Origin: an uncultured Lachnospiraceae bacterium
Lineage (GTDB): Bacteria; Bacillota; Clostridia; Lachnospirales; Lachnospiraceae
NCBI GenBank assembly: GCA_902783375.1
Contig: CACZQN010000060.1
Span: forward strand, 1-59,647
Length of the DNA stretch: 59,647 bases
Reading direction: 5' to 3'
The notes beneath the pieces were generated by a model that did not search any database, was not told the origin of the DNA, and saw only the letters and a list, made by a program, of their open reading frames with translations. Positions 42,962-54,096 of this stretch are shown here, one piece after another. The number at the start of each line of letters is the position of its first letter. The stretch's first letter is position 1. Position numbers and translations under genes: made by a program.

Positions 42962-45900
42962 TTACCCGAGCAGGCTCGTAATCTCATCAAATGCATCTGC
43001 GTGTTCTCTGATGGTCTGTTCCGATCCGACGACACACAGATAGCTGTCCGCGAGCGCGGCCTTCGCATAGACCGCCAGTGCGCGGATATCCGGCAGTTCG
43101 GCGTCAAGGACCTGGTCTCTCGTCTTCTGCATCTCCTCGACGGTTGTCCCGCGAAGCAGGGCTGCCATGGAGCGCTCTCCCTTCGCGTATGGGGACATCG
43201 GGGTATCGATATCCGAGATCGTCCCGATGATATACTTCGTCATATCCCGCTCATCCACTTCAAACTGCGCGAGATACTCCGGAATCCCCAGGAAGACTTC
43301 ATCGGTCTCAAAGAGATTCGGATCTCTGTAGGATGCGAAGGATGCATTTCCGGTATCGTCAAATGATCCGAAGCAGCCATATGCGCCGCCCTTGACGCGG
43401 ATCAGGCTCCAGAGATAATCGTAGCCGAGCATCGTCTGCAGGATCCGGAGATCTCCGCGGAACGGCAGTTTCTCCGCACCCTTGCGGTAGCTGCCGCAGC
43501 GCGCCACATACTGAACCTGGCCTGAGGTCGTAAAGGCCTCTTTCCGGATGCCCGCCCGCTCTTTCAGCAGCTGCTTCAGCTCATTCTGCAGGTTCTTCGG
43601 CAGTTCTTTCACCGGGTTCTCTGCAGCAGGAACCGCTTCGACGAATGCCGCCAGGGCAGCTTCCGCCTTCGCATCCGCAGCCGCATCTGCGGTCAGGCTG
43701 ATGAGCAGCCGGTCCCTGGTCAGAACCTTCTCAAGGACAGCCCGGATCTCGCCGTAAAGCGCTTCTTTCTTTTCCTCAAAATGCTCTGCAAGTGCCTTGA
43801 CAGAGCGGTAATAGTCAATTCCCTGTGTCATCTCAGACAGCAGTGCCCCGTAGAAGACATGCGACATGGCGCGGCCGGCAGCCGTTCTGTGCCCGGATGC
43901 TTCCATATCTCCCTGGCACTGGGACACGCGTTCTCTCAGCAGCTCGAGAATCCGCTTGTCGCTCTCTTTCCCGAAGCAGGATTCAAAGAGGACTTCTTTT
44001 GTCAGATCCAGACCGGCACCGATCTCATCGCCAAGCGCCTTCATGCTCACGGTCATATAGAACTGCATCTCATCCGGGTTCTGGTACATGTAGTGAACGC
44101 CGGTCGCCGGTGCAATACCACCGGTATGCAGGAATACTTCCTCTGCGTAATCCGCATAGCTGTGTTTCTTTGTATCAATCATCGACATCAGATCTGCAGC
44201 AAGGGAAAGTACGCAGGACTCCCGCACGGACAGATCATCTGCCCGGAACATGACGCGCACATATCCGATCCCGTTGGTTTCATAGTCATGGACAATCACC
44301 GGAACCCCTGCGATCTTCTTTTCTTCATTGCGGAAGCCTTCCACCTCGTGGGCAATATCGCAGCGGTCGAGCATCGGGATCTTCTCCAGTTCCTCCTTCG
44401 TCGACGGCGTATCCGAGAAGGCACGAAGAGCCGCATAGTCTTCTTCGATCTTCCGGATCTCCTCTTCGCTCATGCCGGCAAGCTTCTGATCCAGTTTCTC
44501 CTGCAGTACCGCATCTTTCTTCTCGTTCTTCCCCTTCTCCGGGATGAGGGTCACCACCGCGCGGTGTCTGTTCTCAAGGAAAAGCTTCCTGACAAGCTCT
44601 GTGAAATAATCCGTCCCGACTTCCTTCCTGAGTTCCTGATAGGCTCCTGCCCGCAGCAGGACGGTAAACGGATGGCTCTCATCGTAGAGCCATTTTTCGG
44701 TCAGGGCAAGACCGTAAAGCAGGCCCTTCGGTGCACGCCCGTAATCTGCCTCGCGGTATTTGAAATCAAAATAGTTCAGTGACGCCACCAGGCTCTTCTC
44801 CGGGATCCCGTCACGCACAATCTTCTCGAGCGTCTCCCGGATGATCGTTAAGAACGCCTCCTTCTGCTCCGGATCTGCATTCTTTGCGATCACGGACAGC
44901 AGCGGCTGGGCAATGCCGGTATGCACGGCAGAGAGAATCTCATCGCCGATCCCGGCGTCAATCAATGCCTGTTTGACCGGTGCGCCTGGCGCATCAAACA
45001 GAATATAGTCGATAATCTGGATTGCCGCGTTCAGTTTCGGATCGCCCGCTTTTCCGAGCACCACATTCCAGGAGAGGTAGGTCTTATGTTCTTCACTCTC
45101 GCTTTCAGCGATGGAATACGTGTCCGTCACATCCGCCTCAACCGGTTCCTGCAGGACGATCACCGATTCCTCCCGGATTCTGACCCCGACCGGAGCCTCT
45201 TCAAAGGCAGAGAGGTAATCCGCATCCAGGAATGCAAGTCTTTCCTCCGGATCAAAATTCCCATAGAGATAAATATAGGAATTTGCCGGATGATAATATC
45301 TTGTGTGGAACGAAAGGAAATCCTCATAGGACAGTTCCGGGATATGTGTCGGTTCTCCTCCGGATTCCTCGCGGTAAGGGGTATCCGGATACAGGGCCTC
45401 GAAAATCTTCTCTTCCAGAACATCATCCGGCTGGGACAGTGCTCCCTTCATCTCGTTGTAGACGACACCGTTCAGTTCCAGATGCTTCTTTCCTTCCGCA
45501 TCCTCCTCCAGTTCATAGTGCCAGCCTTCCTGCATGAAGATCGCACGGTTCCGGTAAATATTCGGATAAAAAACCGCATCGAGATATACATGCATCAGGT
45601 TCTTGAAATCCTGGTCATTCATGCTGGCAATCGGGTAGATGGTCTTGTCCGGATAGGTGATCGCATTCAGGAATGTATTCAGAGAACCTTTGACCAGTTC
45701 AACAAACGGATCCTTCGACGGGAACAGTTTCGATCCGCAGAGCACGGTATGCTCCACAATGTGGGCTGCACCGGTCGAATCCACCGGCGGTGTGCGGAAT
45801 GCAATGGAAAATACTTTATTCGCATCATCGTTCAGAACCAGTGCGACCCTTGCTCCGCTTTTTTTGTGCTGCAGCAGAACACCGGTACTGCTGATCTCGC

Positions 45901-45967
45901 TGAGATCCTGAACTTCTACAAGCCGGTATGCATCCGGCAGATTGAAAGACAATTTATGGTTTGTCAT
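42962..45967 (-). CDS. M16C-family metallopeptidase (presequence-protease-like)
   Basis: 1001 residues. The inverted zinc motif HXXEH is 'HIVEHTVLCGSKLFP'. Two M16 halves are joined by the M16C-associated hinge region, as in PreP. Such enzymes degrade short peptides inside a closed chamber. ATG at 45967 has GGAGGG 5 nt before; an upstream ATG lacks a site. Cytoplasmic, no signal peptide. It heads the M16C-era-recO gene group. Confidence 0.93.
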   Translation of the reverse strand: MTNHKLSFNLPDAYRLVEVQDLSEISSTGVLLQHKKSGARVALVLNDDANKVFSIAFRTPPVDSTGAAHIVEHTVLCGSKLFPSKDPFVELVKGSLNTFLNAITYPDKTIYPIASMNDQDFKNLMHVYLDAVFYPNIYRNRAIFMQEGWHYELEEDAEGKKHLELNGVVYNEMKGALSQPDDVLEEKIFEALYPDTPYREESGGEPTHIPELSYEDFLSFHTRYYHPANSYIYLYGNFDPEERLAFLDADYLSAFEEAPVGVRIREESVIVLQEPVEADVTDTYSIAESESEEHKTYLSWNVVLGKAGDPKLNAAIQIIDYILFDAPGAPVKQALIDAGIGDEILSAVHTGIAQPLLSVIAKNADPEQKEAFLTIIRETLEKIVRDGIPEKSLVASLNYFDFKYREADYGRAPKGLLYGLALTEKWLYDESHPFTVLLRAGAYQELRKEVGTDYFTELVRKLFLENRHRAVVTLIPEKGKNEKKDAVLQEKLDQKLAGMSEEEIRKIEEDYAALRAFSDTPSTKEELEKIPMLDRCDIAHEVEGFRNEEKKIAGVPVIVHDYETNGIGYVRVMFRADDLSVRESCVLSLAADLMSMIDTKKHSYADYAEEVFLHTGGIAPATGVHYMYQNPDEMQFYMTVSMKALGDEIGAGLDLTKEVLFESCFGKESDKRILELLRERVSQCQGDMEASGHRTAAGRAMSHVFYGALLSEMTQGIDYYRSVKALAEHFEEKKEALYGEIRAVLEKVLTRDRLLISLTADAAADAKAEAALAAFVEAVPAAENPVKELPKNLQNELKQLLKERAGIRKEAFTTSGQVQYVARCGSYRKGAEKLPFRGDLRILQTMLGYDYLWSLIRVKGGAYGCFGSFDDTGNASFASYRDPNLFETDEVFLGIPEYLAQFEVDERDMTKYIIGTISDIDTPMSPYAKGERSMAALLRGTTVEEMQKTRDQVLDAELPDIRALAVYAKAALADSYLCVVGSEQTIREHADAFDEITSLLG

Positions 45968-46042
45968 GACTACCCTCCATCTCAATTTCAGTGACTTTTA
46001 TCAGCATACCGCATCTAATCAGGGATTTCAAGCAGAATTCAA

Positions 46043-46071
46043 TTGACACCTCAATCGATTCATGCTAAAAT
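46043..46071 (+). promoter_or_regulatory. Promoter of the cold-shock gene
   Basis: TTGACA (46043-46048), 17-nt spacer, TAAAAT (46066-46071), 42 nt before the start codon. Confidence 0.8.
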
Positions 46072-46113
46072 CAATTTTACACCAATCAATTTACCTGGGG
46101 AGGTTAAGATTCT

Positions 46114-46320
46114 ATGAGAACGGGCAAGGTTAAATGGTTTAATGCAAAGAAAGGCTACGGTTTTATCACAGATTCAGAGGGTGAGGACGTATTTGTACAT
46201 TTTTCTGCATTGAATATGGAGGGCTTTAAGGTCCTTGATGATGGCGATGCCGTTGAGTTTGAAGTTGTTGAAGGCGAGAAAGGCCCTCAGGCTGCAAACG
46301 TCACCAAGATCGTCGGCTGA
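46114..46320 (+). CDS. csp: Cold-shock protein (CspA family)
   Basis: 68 residues. RNP1 'KGYGFITDS' and RNP2 'VFVHFSAL' are intact on a single OB fold. It binds single-stranded RNA or DNA and melts mRNA structure. GGGGAGG is 9 nt before the ATG. A single-gene transcript with its own promoter and terminator. Confidence 0.96.
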   Translation: MRTGKVKWFNAKKGYGFITDSEGEDVFVHFSALNMEGFKVLDDGDAVEFEVVEGEKGPQAANVTKIVG

Positions 46321-46340
46321 TCGAAATTCAGCCAATTTAA

Positions 46341-46390
46341 AAAAATCCGATATCATCTGTTCTTCACGAACATCTGGTATCGGATTTTTT
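46341..46390 (+). terminator. Bidirectional terminator between csp and glnS
   Basis: AAAAATCCGATA/TATCGGATTTTT with an inner TGTTC/GAACA hairpin; T runs follow on both strands. Confidence 0.88.
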
Positions 46391-46433
46391 GATGTCTTCA
46401 GGCGATCAGATCGATGTGACCTGTCGCGATCAA

Positions 46434-48101
46434 TCATGCATTCGGCAGTTTGAACGAACTCTTCAGCGAGACGATCCGGTTGAATACCGGCTTCTCTTCC
46501 GTCGCATCCTTACAGTCAAGGCAGAAGAAACCATTCCGTACAAACTGGTACTGTTCTACCTCAGTTGTTCCGCGAAGTGAATCCTCTACATAGCCCTGCA
46601 GAATGGTCAGCGAATTCGGATTGACATTGACTTCACCGGTCTCCGGGTCATAGACGCCCTTCTCCTCATCCACCAGATTCTCATAGAGGCGGAATTCAGC
46701 CGGAACGGCGTGGGAAGCTTCTACCCAGTGAATGGTTCCTTTCACCTTTCTTCCTTCGAAGCCGCTTCCGCTCTTCGTCTCCGGATCGTAGGTGCAGTGT
46801 ACAACGGTGACCACCCCGTTCTCATCCGTCTCATAACCGACGCAGGTGACAAAGTATGCATTCATCAGACGCACTTCATTGCCCGGGAACAGACGATAGT
46901 ACTTCTTCGGTGGTTCCACCATGAAGTCCGGTCTGTCGATATACAGTTCTCTTCCGAACGGAACCTTTCTGGTTCCGAGTTCCTCATTTTCAAGATTGTT
47001 CGGCGCATCCAGCCACTCTACTTCTCCTTCCGGATAGTTGTCAATGACGAGTTTCAGCGGCTCCAGCACCGCCATCAGCCGTTTCTTCTTCAGCTTCAGA
47101 TCATCGCGGAGACAGTACTCCAGCATCGCATAGTCCGAAGTGGAATTCGCCTTGCTGACACCGGACAGTTCCATGAACCGCTTGATGGAAGCCGGTGTGA
47201 ATCCGCGCCGTCTGAGTGCCGCGATGGTGACCAGTCTCGGATCATCCCAGCCGTCAACGATTCCCTGCTCGACCAGTTTCTTGATATAGCGCTTCCCGGT
47301 CACAATATTTTCAAGGTAGAGCTTTGCAAACTCGATCTGCTGCGGCGGATTCTCAAAGCCGATCTCCTGCACAACCCAGTTGTACAGCGGTCTGTGGTCC
47401 TCGAACTCCAGCGTACAGATGGAGTGTGTCACGCCCTCGACTGCATCTTCGATCGGATGGGCAAAGTCATACATCGGATAGATGCACCACTTGTCTCCGG
47501 TATTGTGATGTGTCATTCTGGCAATCCGGTAGATGACCGGGTCCCGCATATTGATATTCGGCGAAGCCATGTCGATCTTCGCACGAAGAACTTTGCTGCC
47601 GTCCGGGAACTCTCCGTTCTTCATCCTTTCGAACAGGTCCAGGTTCTCTTCGATGCTCCTGTCACGGTAAGGGCTGTTCTTGCCTGGTTCCGTCAGTGTG
47701 CCTCTGTACTCGCGGATCTCTTCCGCAGAGAGGTCACAGACATAGGCCTTTCCCTTCTTGATCAGGGTGATGGCGCCCTCATACATCTGGTCAAAATAAT
47801 TGGAAGCGAAGAAGATCCGGTCTTCAAACTCTGCACCAAGCCAGCGCACATCCGCCTCGATGGACTCGACAAACTCGGTCTTCTCCTTGGTCGGATTCGT
47901 ATCATCAAAACGAAGATTGAACTGGCCGCCATATTTCTCCGCAAGTCCATAGTTTAAAAGAATCGACTTCGCGTGTCCGATATGCAGATAGCCGTTCGGC
48001 TCCGGCGGAAAACGGGTGACAACTTTCCTGACTTTTCCCTCTGCCAGATCGCGTTCAATGATTTCTTCGATAAAATTTTTGCTTACAACTTCCTCTGCCA
48101 T
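46434..48101 (-). CDS. glnS: Glutaminyl-tRNA synthetase
   Basis: 555 residues. '[18 protein letters not shown]' is the GlnRS form of the HIGH motif, and '[11 protein letters not shown]'-like and beta-barrel anticodon domains follow. It charges tRNA-Gln directly; many Firmicutes lack it and use GatCAB. The ATG at 48101 follows GGAGG by 5 nt; a longer frame upstream is open but unsupported. tRNA-Gln(TTG) is encoded at 56.4 kb. Confidence 0.94.
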   Translation of the reverse strand: MAEEVVSKNFIEEIIERDLAEGKVRKVVTRFPPEPNGYLHIGHAKSILLNYGLAEKYGGQFNLRFDDTNPTKEKTEFVESIEADVRWLGAEFEDRIFFASNYFDQMYEGAITLIKKGKAYVCDLSAEEIREYRGTLTEPGKNSPYRDRSIEENLDLFERMKNGEFPDGSKVLRAKIDMASPNINMRDPVIYRIARMTHHNTGDKWCIYPMYDFAHPIEDAVEGVTHSICTLEFEDHRPLYNWVVQEIGFENPPQQIEFAKLYLENIVTGKRYIKKLVEQGIVDGWDDPRLVTIAALRRRGFTPASIKRFMELSGVSKANSTSDYAMLEYCLRDDLKLKKKRLMAVLEPLKLVIDNYPEGEVEWLDAPNNLENEELGTRKVPFGRELYIDRPDFMVEPPKKYYRLFPGNEVRLMNAYFVTCVGYETDENGVVTVVHCTYDPETKSGSGFEGRKVKGTIHWVEASHAVPAEFRLYENLVDEEKGVYDPETGEVNVNPNSLTILQGYVEDSLRGTTEVEQYQFVRNGFFCLDCKDATEEKPVFNRIVSLKSSFKLPNA

Positions 48102-48164
48102 ACAATCCTCCGTTGACAAATCGTGTTCCTTCGCTGCTGCCATCTCCTGCAAACAGCTCCTAAC

Positions 48165-48193
48165 ACTTTATCACATTTCACAGGAAGAAACAA
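48165..48193 (-). promoter_or_regulatory. Possible promoter of glnS
   Basis: TTGTTT (48188-48193), 17-nt spacer, TAAAGT (48165-48170), 64 nt before the start codon. The -10 is weak. Confidence 0.4.
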
Positions 48194-48209
48194 GACAATT
48201 TTCAACATG

Positions 48210-48247
48210 AAAAATCCCGGACAACCAGATATCTGGAAGCCCGGGAT
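48210..48247 (-). terminator. Intrinsic terminator downstream of the SleB-like gene
   Basis: ATCCCGG/CCGGGAT with an inner CCAGATATCTGG palindrome; TTTTTC follows on the minus strand. Confidence 0.8.
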
Positions 48248-48284
48248 GATAAAGGGAGTTGTGTTGGAATCGTATTGATTGTAT

Positions 48285-48352
48285 GGGACCGACTCCGTCT
48301 AATAGACCGCCGCTTCGCGGCTAATCGTTGCAATGTAGTTCTTGTCGTTCCC
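48285..48352. repeat. Deleted copy D of the composite structured repeat
   Basis: Closed by GGGACCGAC/GTCGTTCCC (8 of 9 paired). Inside it has TAGACCGCCGCTTCGCGGCTA and ATCGTTGC, matching copy E over 28 bases with one or two changes, but the second hairpin arm and the whole long hairpin are missing. It ends directly at the SleB-like stop codon. Confidence 0.72.
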
Positions 48353-49249
48353 TCAATAATTATAGAAGTAGTGAGCTCCTATGATCTCGCCGTATGGATG
48401 GTTGGTTGCGGTCCAGTTGTTGTAGACGCAGAAGAACAGGTAATCGGCTGTGGTTGCTTTGATGCCTGCGAGGGCGGCTTTTGCAGCCTTGATGCAGTCT
48501 TCTTCTGCTGCTTTCTCGATCGGGTTGGTCCGGTGTCCGTAGTTTGCGAGTGCTCTTGCAAGTGCGCCGTCACCGACCGGCGAGAACTGATAGATGGTCC
48601 GGCCGTAGGCACGGCTGTATCCGCTCTGGTAGACAACGCCGGAGATGGTGTTCGGGAACAGATTGCTCTTCACGCGGTTCATGACAACATTGCCGACGGC
48701 AAGCTTTCCGCGGTAGGACTGGTTGCCGGCTTCTGCAAAGATGATGCAGGAAAGCAGTTTCAGATCCGCAGCACTGTAGGAAGCCTTCGCTGTCGTCTTC
48801 GCTGTGGTTGTCTTCGTCTCTTTCTTTGCTGCCGTTGTCTTCGCAGCAGTCTTTGCTTTGGTAGTTCCGGAAGCAGCTTTCTCGGTCTCAGAAGCTTTTG
48901 TCTCTTCAGTCTTCTTCTCACCCAGTGCTTCTTCATCCTTGACAGTTGCCTTGATGACCTTCTCATCCTCGGAAGCTTTATCTTCATCTGCAGCCTGCTC
49001 TTCGGAAGGTTCTGCTTCTTCCTTCTCTTCCTCTTCCGGAACTTCTTTCACTTCCGGAACAGCCTCTTCGATCTGGATCACGGTGATTTCCTCCGCAATC
49101 TTCTCGCCGACAACTTTCAGGACGATCTCCTCCTCTGCTTCCGCTTCCTGATTCTCAGCCGCAAGGACGTGGATCGGAAGGGTCAGACTGAGGGCAGCAG
49201 CCATCACAAATATAAAACCCAGAATACAAACTTTACGATTGCTTTTCAT
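48353..49249 (-). CDS. Secreted cell-wall hydrolase, SleB-like
   Basis: 298 residues. A signal peptide (about 1-30, ending 'HVLA-AEN') precedes a Glu/Ala/Lys/Thr-rich low-complexity linker (about 35-150). The C-terminus is a SleB/hydrolase_2 domain: 'LLSCIIFAEAGNQSYRGKLAVGNVVMNRV' starts with the catalytic Glu region, then 'GVYQSG'-like and 'YLFFCVYNN'. Such enzymes cut peptidoglycan glycan strands; no spore partner genes are near. The promoter is at 49287-49314. Confidence 0.88.
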   Translation of the reverse strand: MKSNRKVCILGFIFVMAAALSLTLPIHVLAAENQEAEAEEEIVLKVVGEKIAEEITVIQIEEAVPEVKEVPEEEEKEEAEPSEEQAADEDKASEDEKVIKATVKDEEALGEKKTEETKASETEKAASGTTKAKTAAKTTAAKKETKTTTAKTTAKASYSAADLKLLSCIIFAEAGNQSYRGKLAVGNVVMNRVKSNLFPNTISGVVYQSGYSRAYGRTIYQFSPVGDGALARALANYGHRTNPIEKAAEEDCIKAAKAALAGIKATTADYLFFCVYNNWTATNHPYGEIIGAHYFYNY

Positions 49250-49286
49250 AACGAATCATTAACACTCCTGTAATAATTTCGTAATA

Positions 49287-49314
49287 ATTATAGCACGTTT
49301 TGTAAAATTTGCAA
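49287..49314 (-). promoter_or_regulatory. Promoter of the SleB-like gene
   Basis: TTGCAA (49309-49314), 16-nt spacer, TATAAT (49287-49292), 38 nt before the start codon. Confidence 0.7.
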
Positions 49315-49360
49315 CCGCATGATATAGTGGTATTATGATATTGTCATTCAATATCTGCAA

Positions 49361-49381
49361 ATAAAAAGAAGGCATAATCGT

Positions 49382-49393
<12 letters not shown>
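49361..49393 (-). terminator. Intrinsic terminator at the end of rarA
   Basis: AAGAAGGCATA/TATGCCTTCTT with a 7-nt loop and TTTTTAT after it. Its 5' arm includes the last rarA codons and stop. Confidence 0.85.
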
Positions 49394-50729
<1,336 letters not shown>

Positions 50730-50752
<23 letters not shown>

Positions 50753-51992
50753 CACGTTTTTTACCCTTCTCATAGAACAGTTCCGGTTCTGTCTCACCGC
50801 GGACAGCTGCCGCAGTTATGACACACTTTGTCACTTCCTCATCCGAAGGCAGACGGTACATCGTATCCATGAGGACAGATTCAAGAATCGCCCTGAGGCC
50901 TCTGGCCCCGGTCTTTCTCGCCACCGTCAGTTTCGCGATCTCACGGACAGCCTCTCCTTCAAATACCAGATCGACGCCGTCGAGTTCAAACAGCTTCTGG
51001 TACTGCTTGATCAGCGCGTTCTTCGGCTCTGTCAGGATCCGGACCATCGCCTCTTCATCGAGCATCTCCAGGCTGACCATCACCGGAACACGGCCGACAA
51101 ACTCCGGAATCATACCGAACTTCACAAGATCCTGCGGCATCACCTGGCTGAGCAGCGCATCGATATCATGGCGGGACTTATCCACGATATCCGCGCCGAA
51201 ACCGATCGCCTTCTGACCGAGTCTCGACTCGATGATCTTCTCGAGTCCGTCAAATGCTCCGCCGCAGATGAACAGAATATTCGTCGTATCAATCTGGAAC
51301 ATCTCCTGCTGCGGATGCTTTCTTCCGCCCTGCGGCGGTACAGAAGCCATCGTTCCTTCGAGGATCTTCAGCAGTGCCTGCTGGACGCCCTCACCGGACA
51401 CGTCTCTGGTAATGGAAACATTCTCGCCCTTGCGGGTAATCTTATCGATCTCATCGATGTAGATGATTCCATGCTCTGCCCGCTCGATGTCATAGTCCGC
51501 AGCCTGGATCAGCTTGAGCAGAATATTCTCAACGTCTTCACCGACATACCCGGCTTCGGTCAGTGCGGTCGCATCTGCAATTGCAAACGGGACGTTCAGC
51601 AGTTTCGCCAGGGTCTGTGCCAGATAGGTTTTACCGGAACCGGTCGGACCGATCATCAGAATGTTGCTCTTCTGCAGTTCCACATCAAAGCCCTTGTCCG
51701 CACCGATTCTCTTGTAGTGATTGTAGACGGATACGGCCAGCGCCTTCTTGGCGGCGTCCTGACCGATGACATACTGGTCAAGAAATGCCTTGATCTGCTC
51801 CGGCTTCGGAAGCTCCAGGCTCAGTTCATCAAACTGAAAATCTTCGTACTCTTCTTCCAGCATGTCGACACAGATATCCACACACTGGTCACAGATAAAG
51901 ACGCCTTCCGGTCCAGCCAGAAGCTTATGTACCTGCTCCTCGGTTCTTCCACAGAATGAACACCTGCGCAGCTTATTCCCACTCTTTGCCAT
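50730..51992 (-). CDS. clpX: ClpX, ATPase subunit of ClpXP protease
   Basis: 420 residues. The N-terminal zinc-binding domain is '[18 protein letters not shown]' with 'CDQCVDIC'. Walker A '[12 protein letters not shown]', Walker B '[10 protein letters not shown]' and a ClpP-docking IGF-type loop ('KAIGFGADI') are intact. It unfolds tagged proteins and feeds them to ClpP, encoded 15 nt upstream. Confidence 0.97.
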
Positions 51993-52007
51993 CTGCTACT
52001 AATCCTT

Positions 52008-52592
52008 TCAGGCTCTCTTATCGACAATTGCGTCAATCAGGCCATATGCAAGGGCCTCTTCCGCAGTCATATAATTATCTCTTTCTGTATCTCTTTCCAG
52101 ATCCTCGATCGGTCTGCCCGTATTGTTCGCCAGGATCTGGTTCAGCTTCTTTCTGGTCTTCAGGATGTTGTCCGCCACGATCTTGATATCGGAAGCCTGT
52201 CCCTGAACACCGCCGGACGGCTGGTGGATCAGGATCTCACTGTTCGGCAGGGCAAATCTCTTTCCCTTTGCACCGGAGGACAGCAGGAATGCGCCCATGC
52301 TTGCCGCCATGCCCATGCAGATCGTGGAAACATCACACTTGATATAGTTCATCGTATCATAGATCGCCAGTCCTGCAGTCACGGAACCGCCCGGGCTGTT
52401 GATATACAGATGAATGTCCTTGTTCGGGTCTTCCGCCTCAAGGAACAGCAGCTGTGCCACAACAATGCTGGCTGTTGCATCATTCACTTCATCATGCAGG
52501 AAGATGATCCGGTCTTCCAGAAGTCTGGAATAAATGTCATAAGACCGCTCACCTCTGCTGGTCTGCTCAATTACATAAGGTACCAGTGCCAT
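52008..52592 (-). CDS. clpP: ClpP, proteolytic subunit
   Basis: 194 residues. Catalytic Ser in '[11 protein letters not shown]', His in '[11 protein letters not shown]' and Asp further on form the triad. The tetradecamer degrades proteins unfolded by ClpX. The ATG at 52592 follows AAGGAG by 8 nt; a longer open frame upstream contains a hairpin region and is not used. Confidence 0.97.
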   Translation of the reverse strand: MALVPYVIEQTSRGERSYDIYSRLLEDRIIFLHDEVNDATASIVVAQLLFLEAEDPNKDIHLYINSPGGSVTAGLAIYDTMNYIKCDVSTICMGMAASMGAFLLSSGAKGKRFALPNSEILIHQPSGGVQGQASDIKIVADNILKTRKKLNQILANNTGRPIEDLERDTERDNYMTAEEALAYGLIDAIVDKRA

Positions 52593-52642
52593 CTTCTCTA
52601 CTCCTTCTCCGGAAGGCTGCAACCTTCCACCGAGGACGTGCA

Positions 52643-52670
52643 TGGCGCTCCGGTAACTTCCGGAGCGCCA
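52643..52670. promoter_or_regulatory. Strong hairpin between tig and clpP
   Basis: TGGCGCTCCGG and its reverse complement (11 bp, 6-nt loop), then a second hairpin GGAAGG/CCTTCC before the clpP site. There is no T run on either strand, so it is not a terminator; it may mark an RNA processing or stabilising site. Confidence 0.5.
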
Positions 52671-52696
52671 GCTCGTGTCTATCTCTTCTGCTTCAA

Positions 52697-54016
52697 TTAC
52701 TCAGCATCTGCCTCTGCTGTCTCTTCAGGCATCTCCACCTCAACAGCTTCTGCAACTACGAGATCCAGGGCCTTTCTGACCTTGATATCTTCGCGCATAT
52801 TCTCGAGATCAGCATCCTGCAGGAAGTTCTTGATGTTCTCAACTTCCATACCGTAACTGTCAGCCATGGTCTTGATCTCTGCATCGACTTCTTCATCGCT
52901 TGCAGTCATGCCTTCTGCATCCGCAACAGCCTCAAGAACCAGACGGCTCTCGATTCTCTTCTGTGCCTGCGGCTTCATGGTATCCAGCATCGACTCTGCT
53001 GTCATACCGGTGAACTGCAGGTACTGGCTGATGGACAGGCCCTGGCTCTGGAGCTGATTTGCAAAATCATTGACCATCTGCTTTGCCTGGGACTCGATCA
53101 TTGCATCCGGGATCTCCATCTCAGCCTTCTCGATCAGGATATCCACTGCCTTGTCTTCCTTGGCAGTCTTTGCGGTTTTCTCTTTCCGCTCAGCGATGGT
53201 CTTCTTCAGGCTCTCTTTATACTCATCCAGTGTCTCATACTCGGAAACATCCGATGCGAAATCATCATCGACTTCCGGAAGCTCCTCTGCCTTAACATCA
53301 TGCAGCACGATCTTGAAGACAGCGTCTGCGCCCTGCAGCTCTTTTGCCTGGTAGTTCTCCGGGAAGGTCACGTTCACGTCAAACTCTTCACCGGCCTTGT
53401 GTCCGACGACCTGCTCCTCAAAGCCCGGGATAAAGCTGCCGGAACCAAGCTTCAGGCTGTAGTTCTCGCCCTTGCCGCCGTCAAACGGAACATCATCGAC
53501 AAAACCTTCAAAATCAATCACAGCGGTATCGCCGTTCTCTGCAGCACGGTCAACGCTGACCTGTCTTGCATTTCTCTTGCGGACAGACTCGATCTCAGCA
53601 TCGATATCTTCATCGGTCACAACGATCTCTGTCTTCGGAACTTCGATTCCCTTGTAGCCTTCAATCTTGACTTCCGGCTTCTTTGCCGCAGTTGCGGTGA
53701 AAATGAAATCCTTGCCCGGCTCTAACTGAACAGCATCAATCTGCGGTTCGGAAACGATCGTAAGACCGGATTCCTTTACTGCAGCTTCATATGCATCCGG
53801 CAGGCACTCATTGGCAGCATCCTCAAAGAACACACCCTGCCCATACATCTTCTCAATCATCTTCCGTGGCGCTTTGCCCTTCCGGAAGCCCGGAATCACA
53901 ATCTGACCCTTGCTCTTCTGATAAGCCTTCTCCACAGCCTTCTCAAAGTCGGCAGCTTCGACAGTAATGGTCAGCTTCACCATATTCTTCTCAAGATTCT
54001 CAACCTGTACACTCAT
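52697..54016 (-). CDS. tig: Trigger factor
   Basis: 439 residues. The N-terminal ribosome-binding domain has '[21 protein letters not shown]' (the GFRKGKAP signature), followed by a PPIase domain and the C-terminal helical arms. It chaperones nascent chains at the ribosome exit. ATG at 54016 has GGAG 9 nt before. tig-clpP-clpX-rarA probably form one operon. Confidence 0.96.
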   Translation of the reverse strand: MSVQVENLEKNMVKLTITVEAADFEKAVEKAYQKSKGQIVIPGFRKGKAPRKMIEKMYGQGVFFEDAANECLPDAYEAAVKESGLTIVSEPQIDAVQLEPGKDFIFTATAAKKPEVKIEGYKGIEVPKTEIVVTDEDIDAEIESVRKRNARQVSVDRAAENGDTAVIDFEGFVDDVPFDGGKGENYSLKLGSGSFIPGFEEQVVGHKAGEEFDVNVTFPENYQAKELQGADAVFKIVLHDVKAEELPEVDDDFASDVSEYETLDEYKESLKKTIAERKEKTAKTAKEDKAVDILIEKAEMEIPDAMIESQAKQMVNDFANQLQSQGLSISQYLQFTGMTAESMLDTMKPQAQKRIESRLVLEAVADAEGMTASDEEVDAEIKTMADSYGMEVENIKNFLQDADLENMREDIKVRKALDLVVAEAVEVEMPEETAEADAE

Positions 54017-54059
54017 GACAAATTTCTCCATTCCTTCATATATTGCGTCACAATCAGTG

Positions 54060-54088
54060 ATTATAGCATAAGCTTTCCCATGTGTCAA
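54060..54088 (-). promoter_or_regulatory. Promoter of tig-clpP-clpX
   Basis: TTGACA (54083-54088), 17-nt spacer, TATAAT (54060-54065), a full consensus, 44 nt before the tig start. No CtsR or CIRCE motif is seen. Confidence 0.85.
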
Positions 54089-54096
54089 AGGAAATC

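Noticed and set aside
46021-46113. Cold-shock RNA thermoswitch before csp
   Set aside because: The leader is only about 35 nt, with no long structured 5' region as in cspA.
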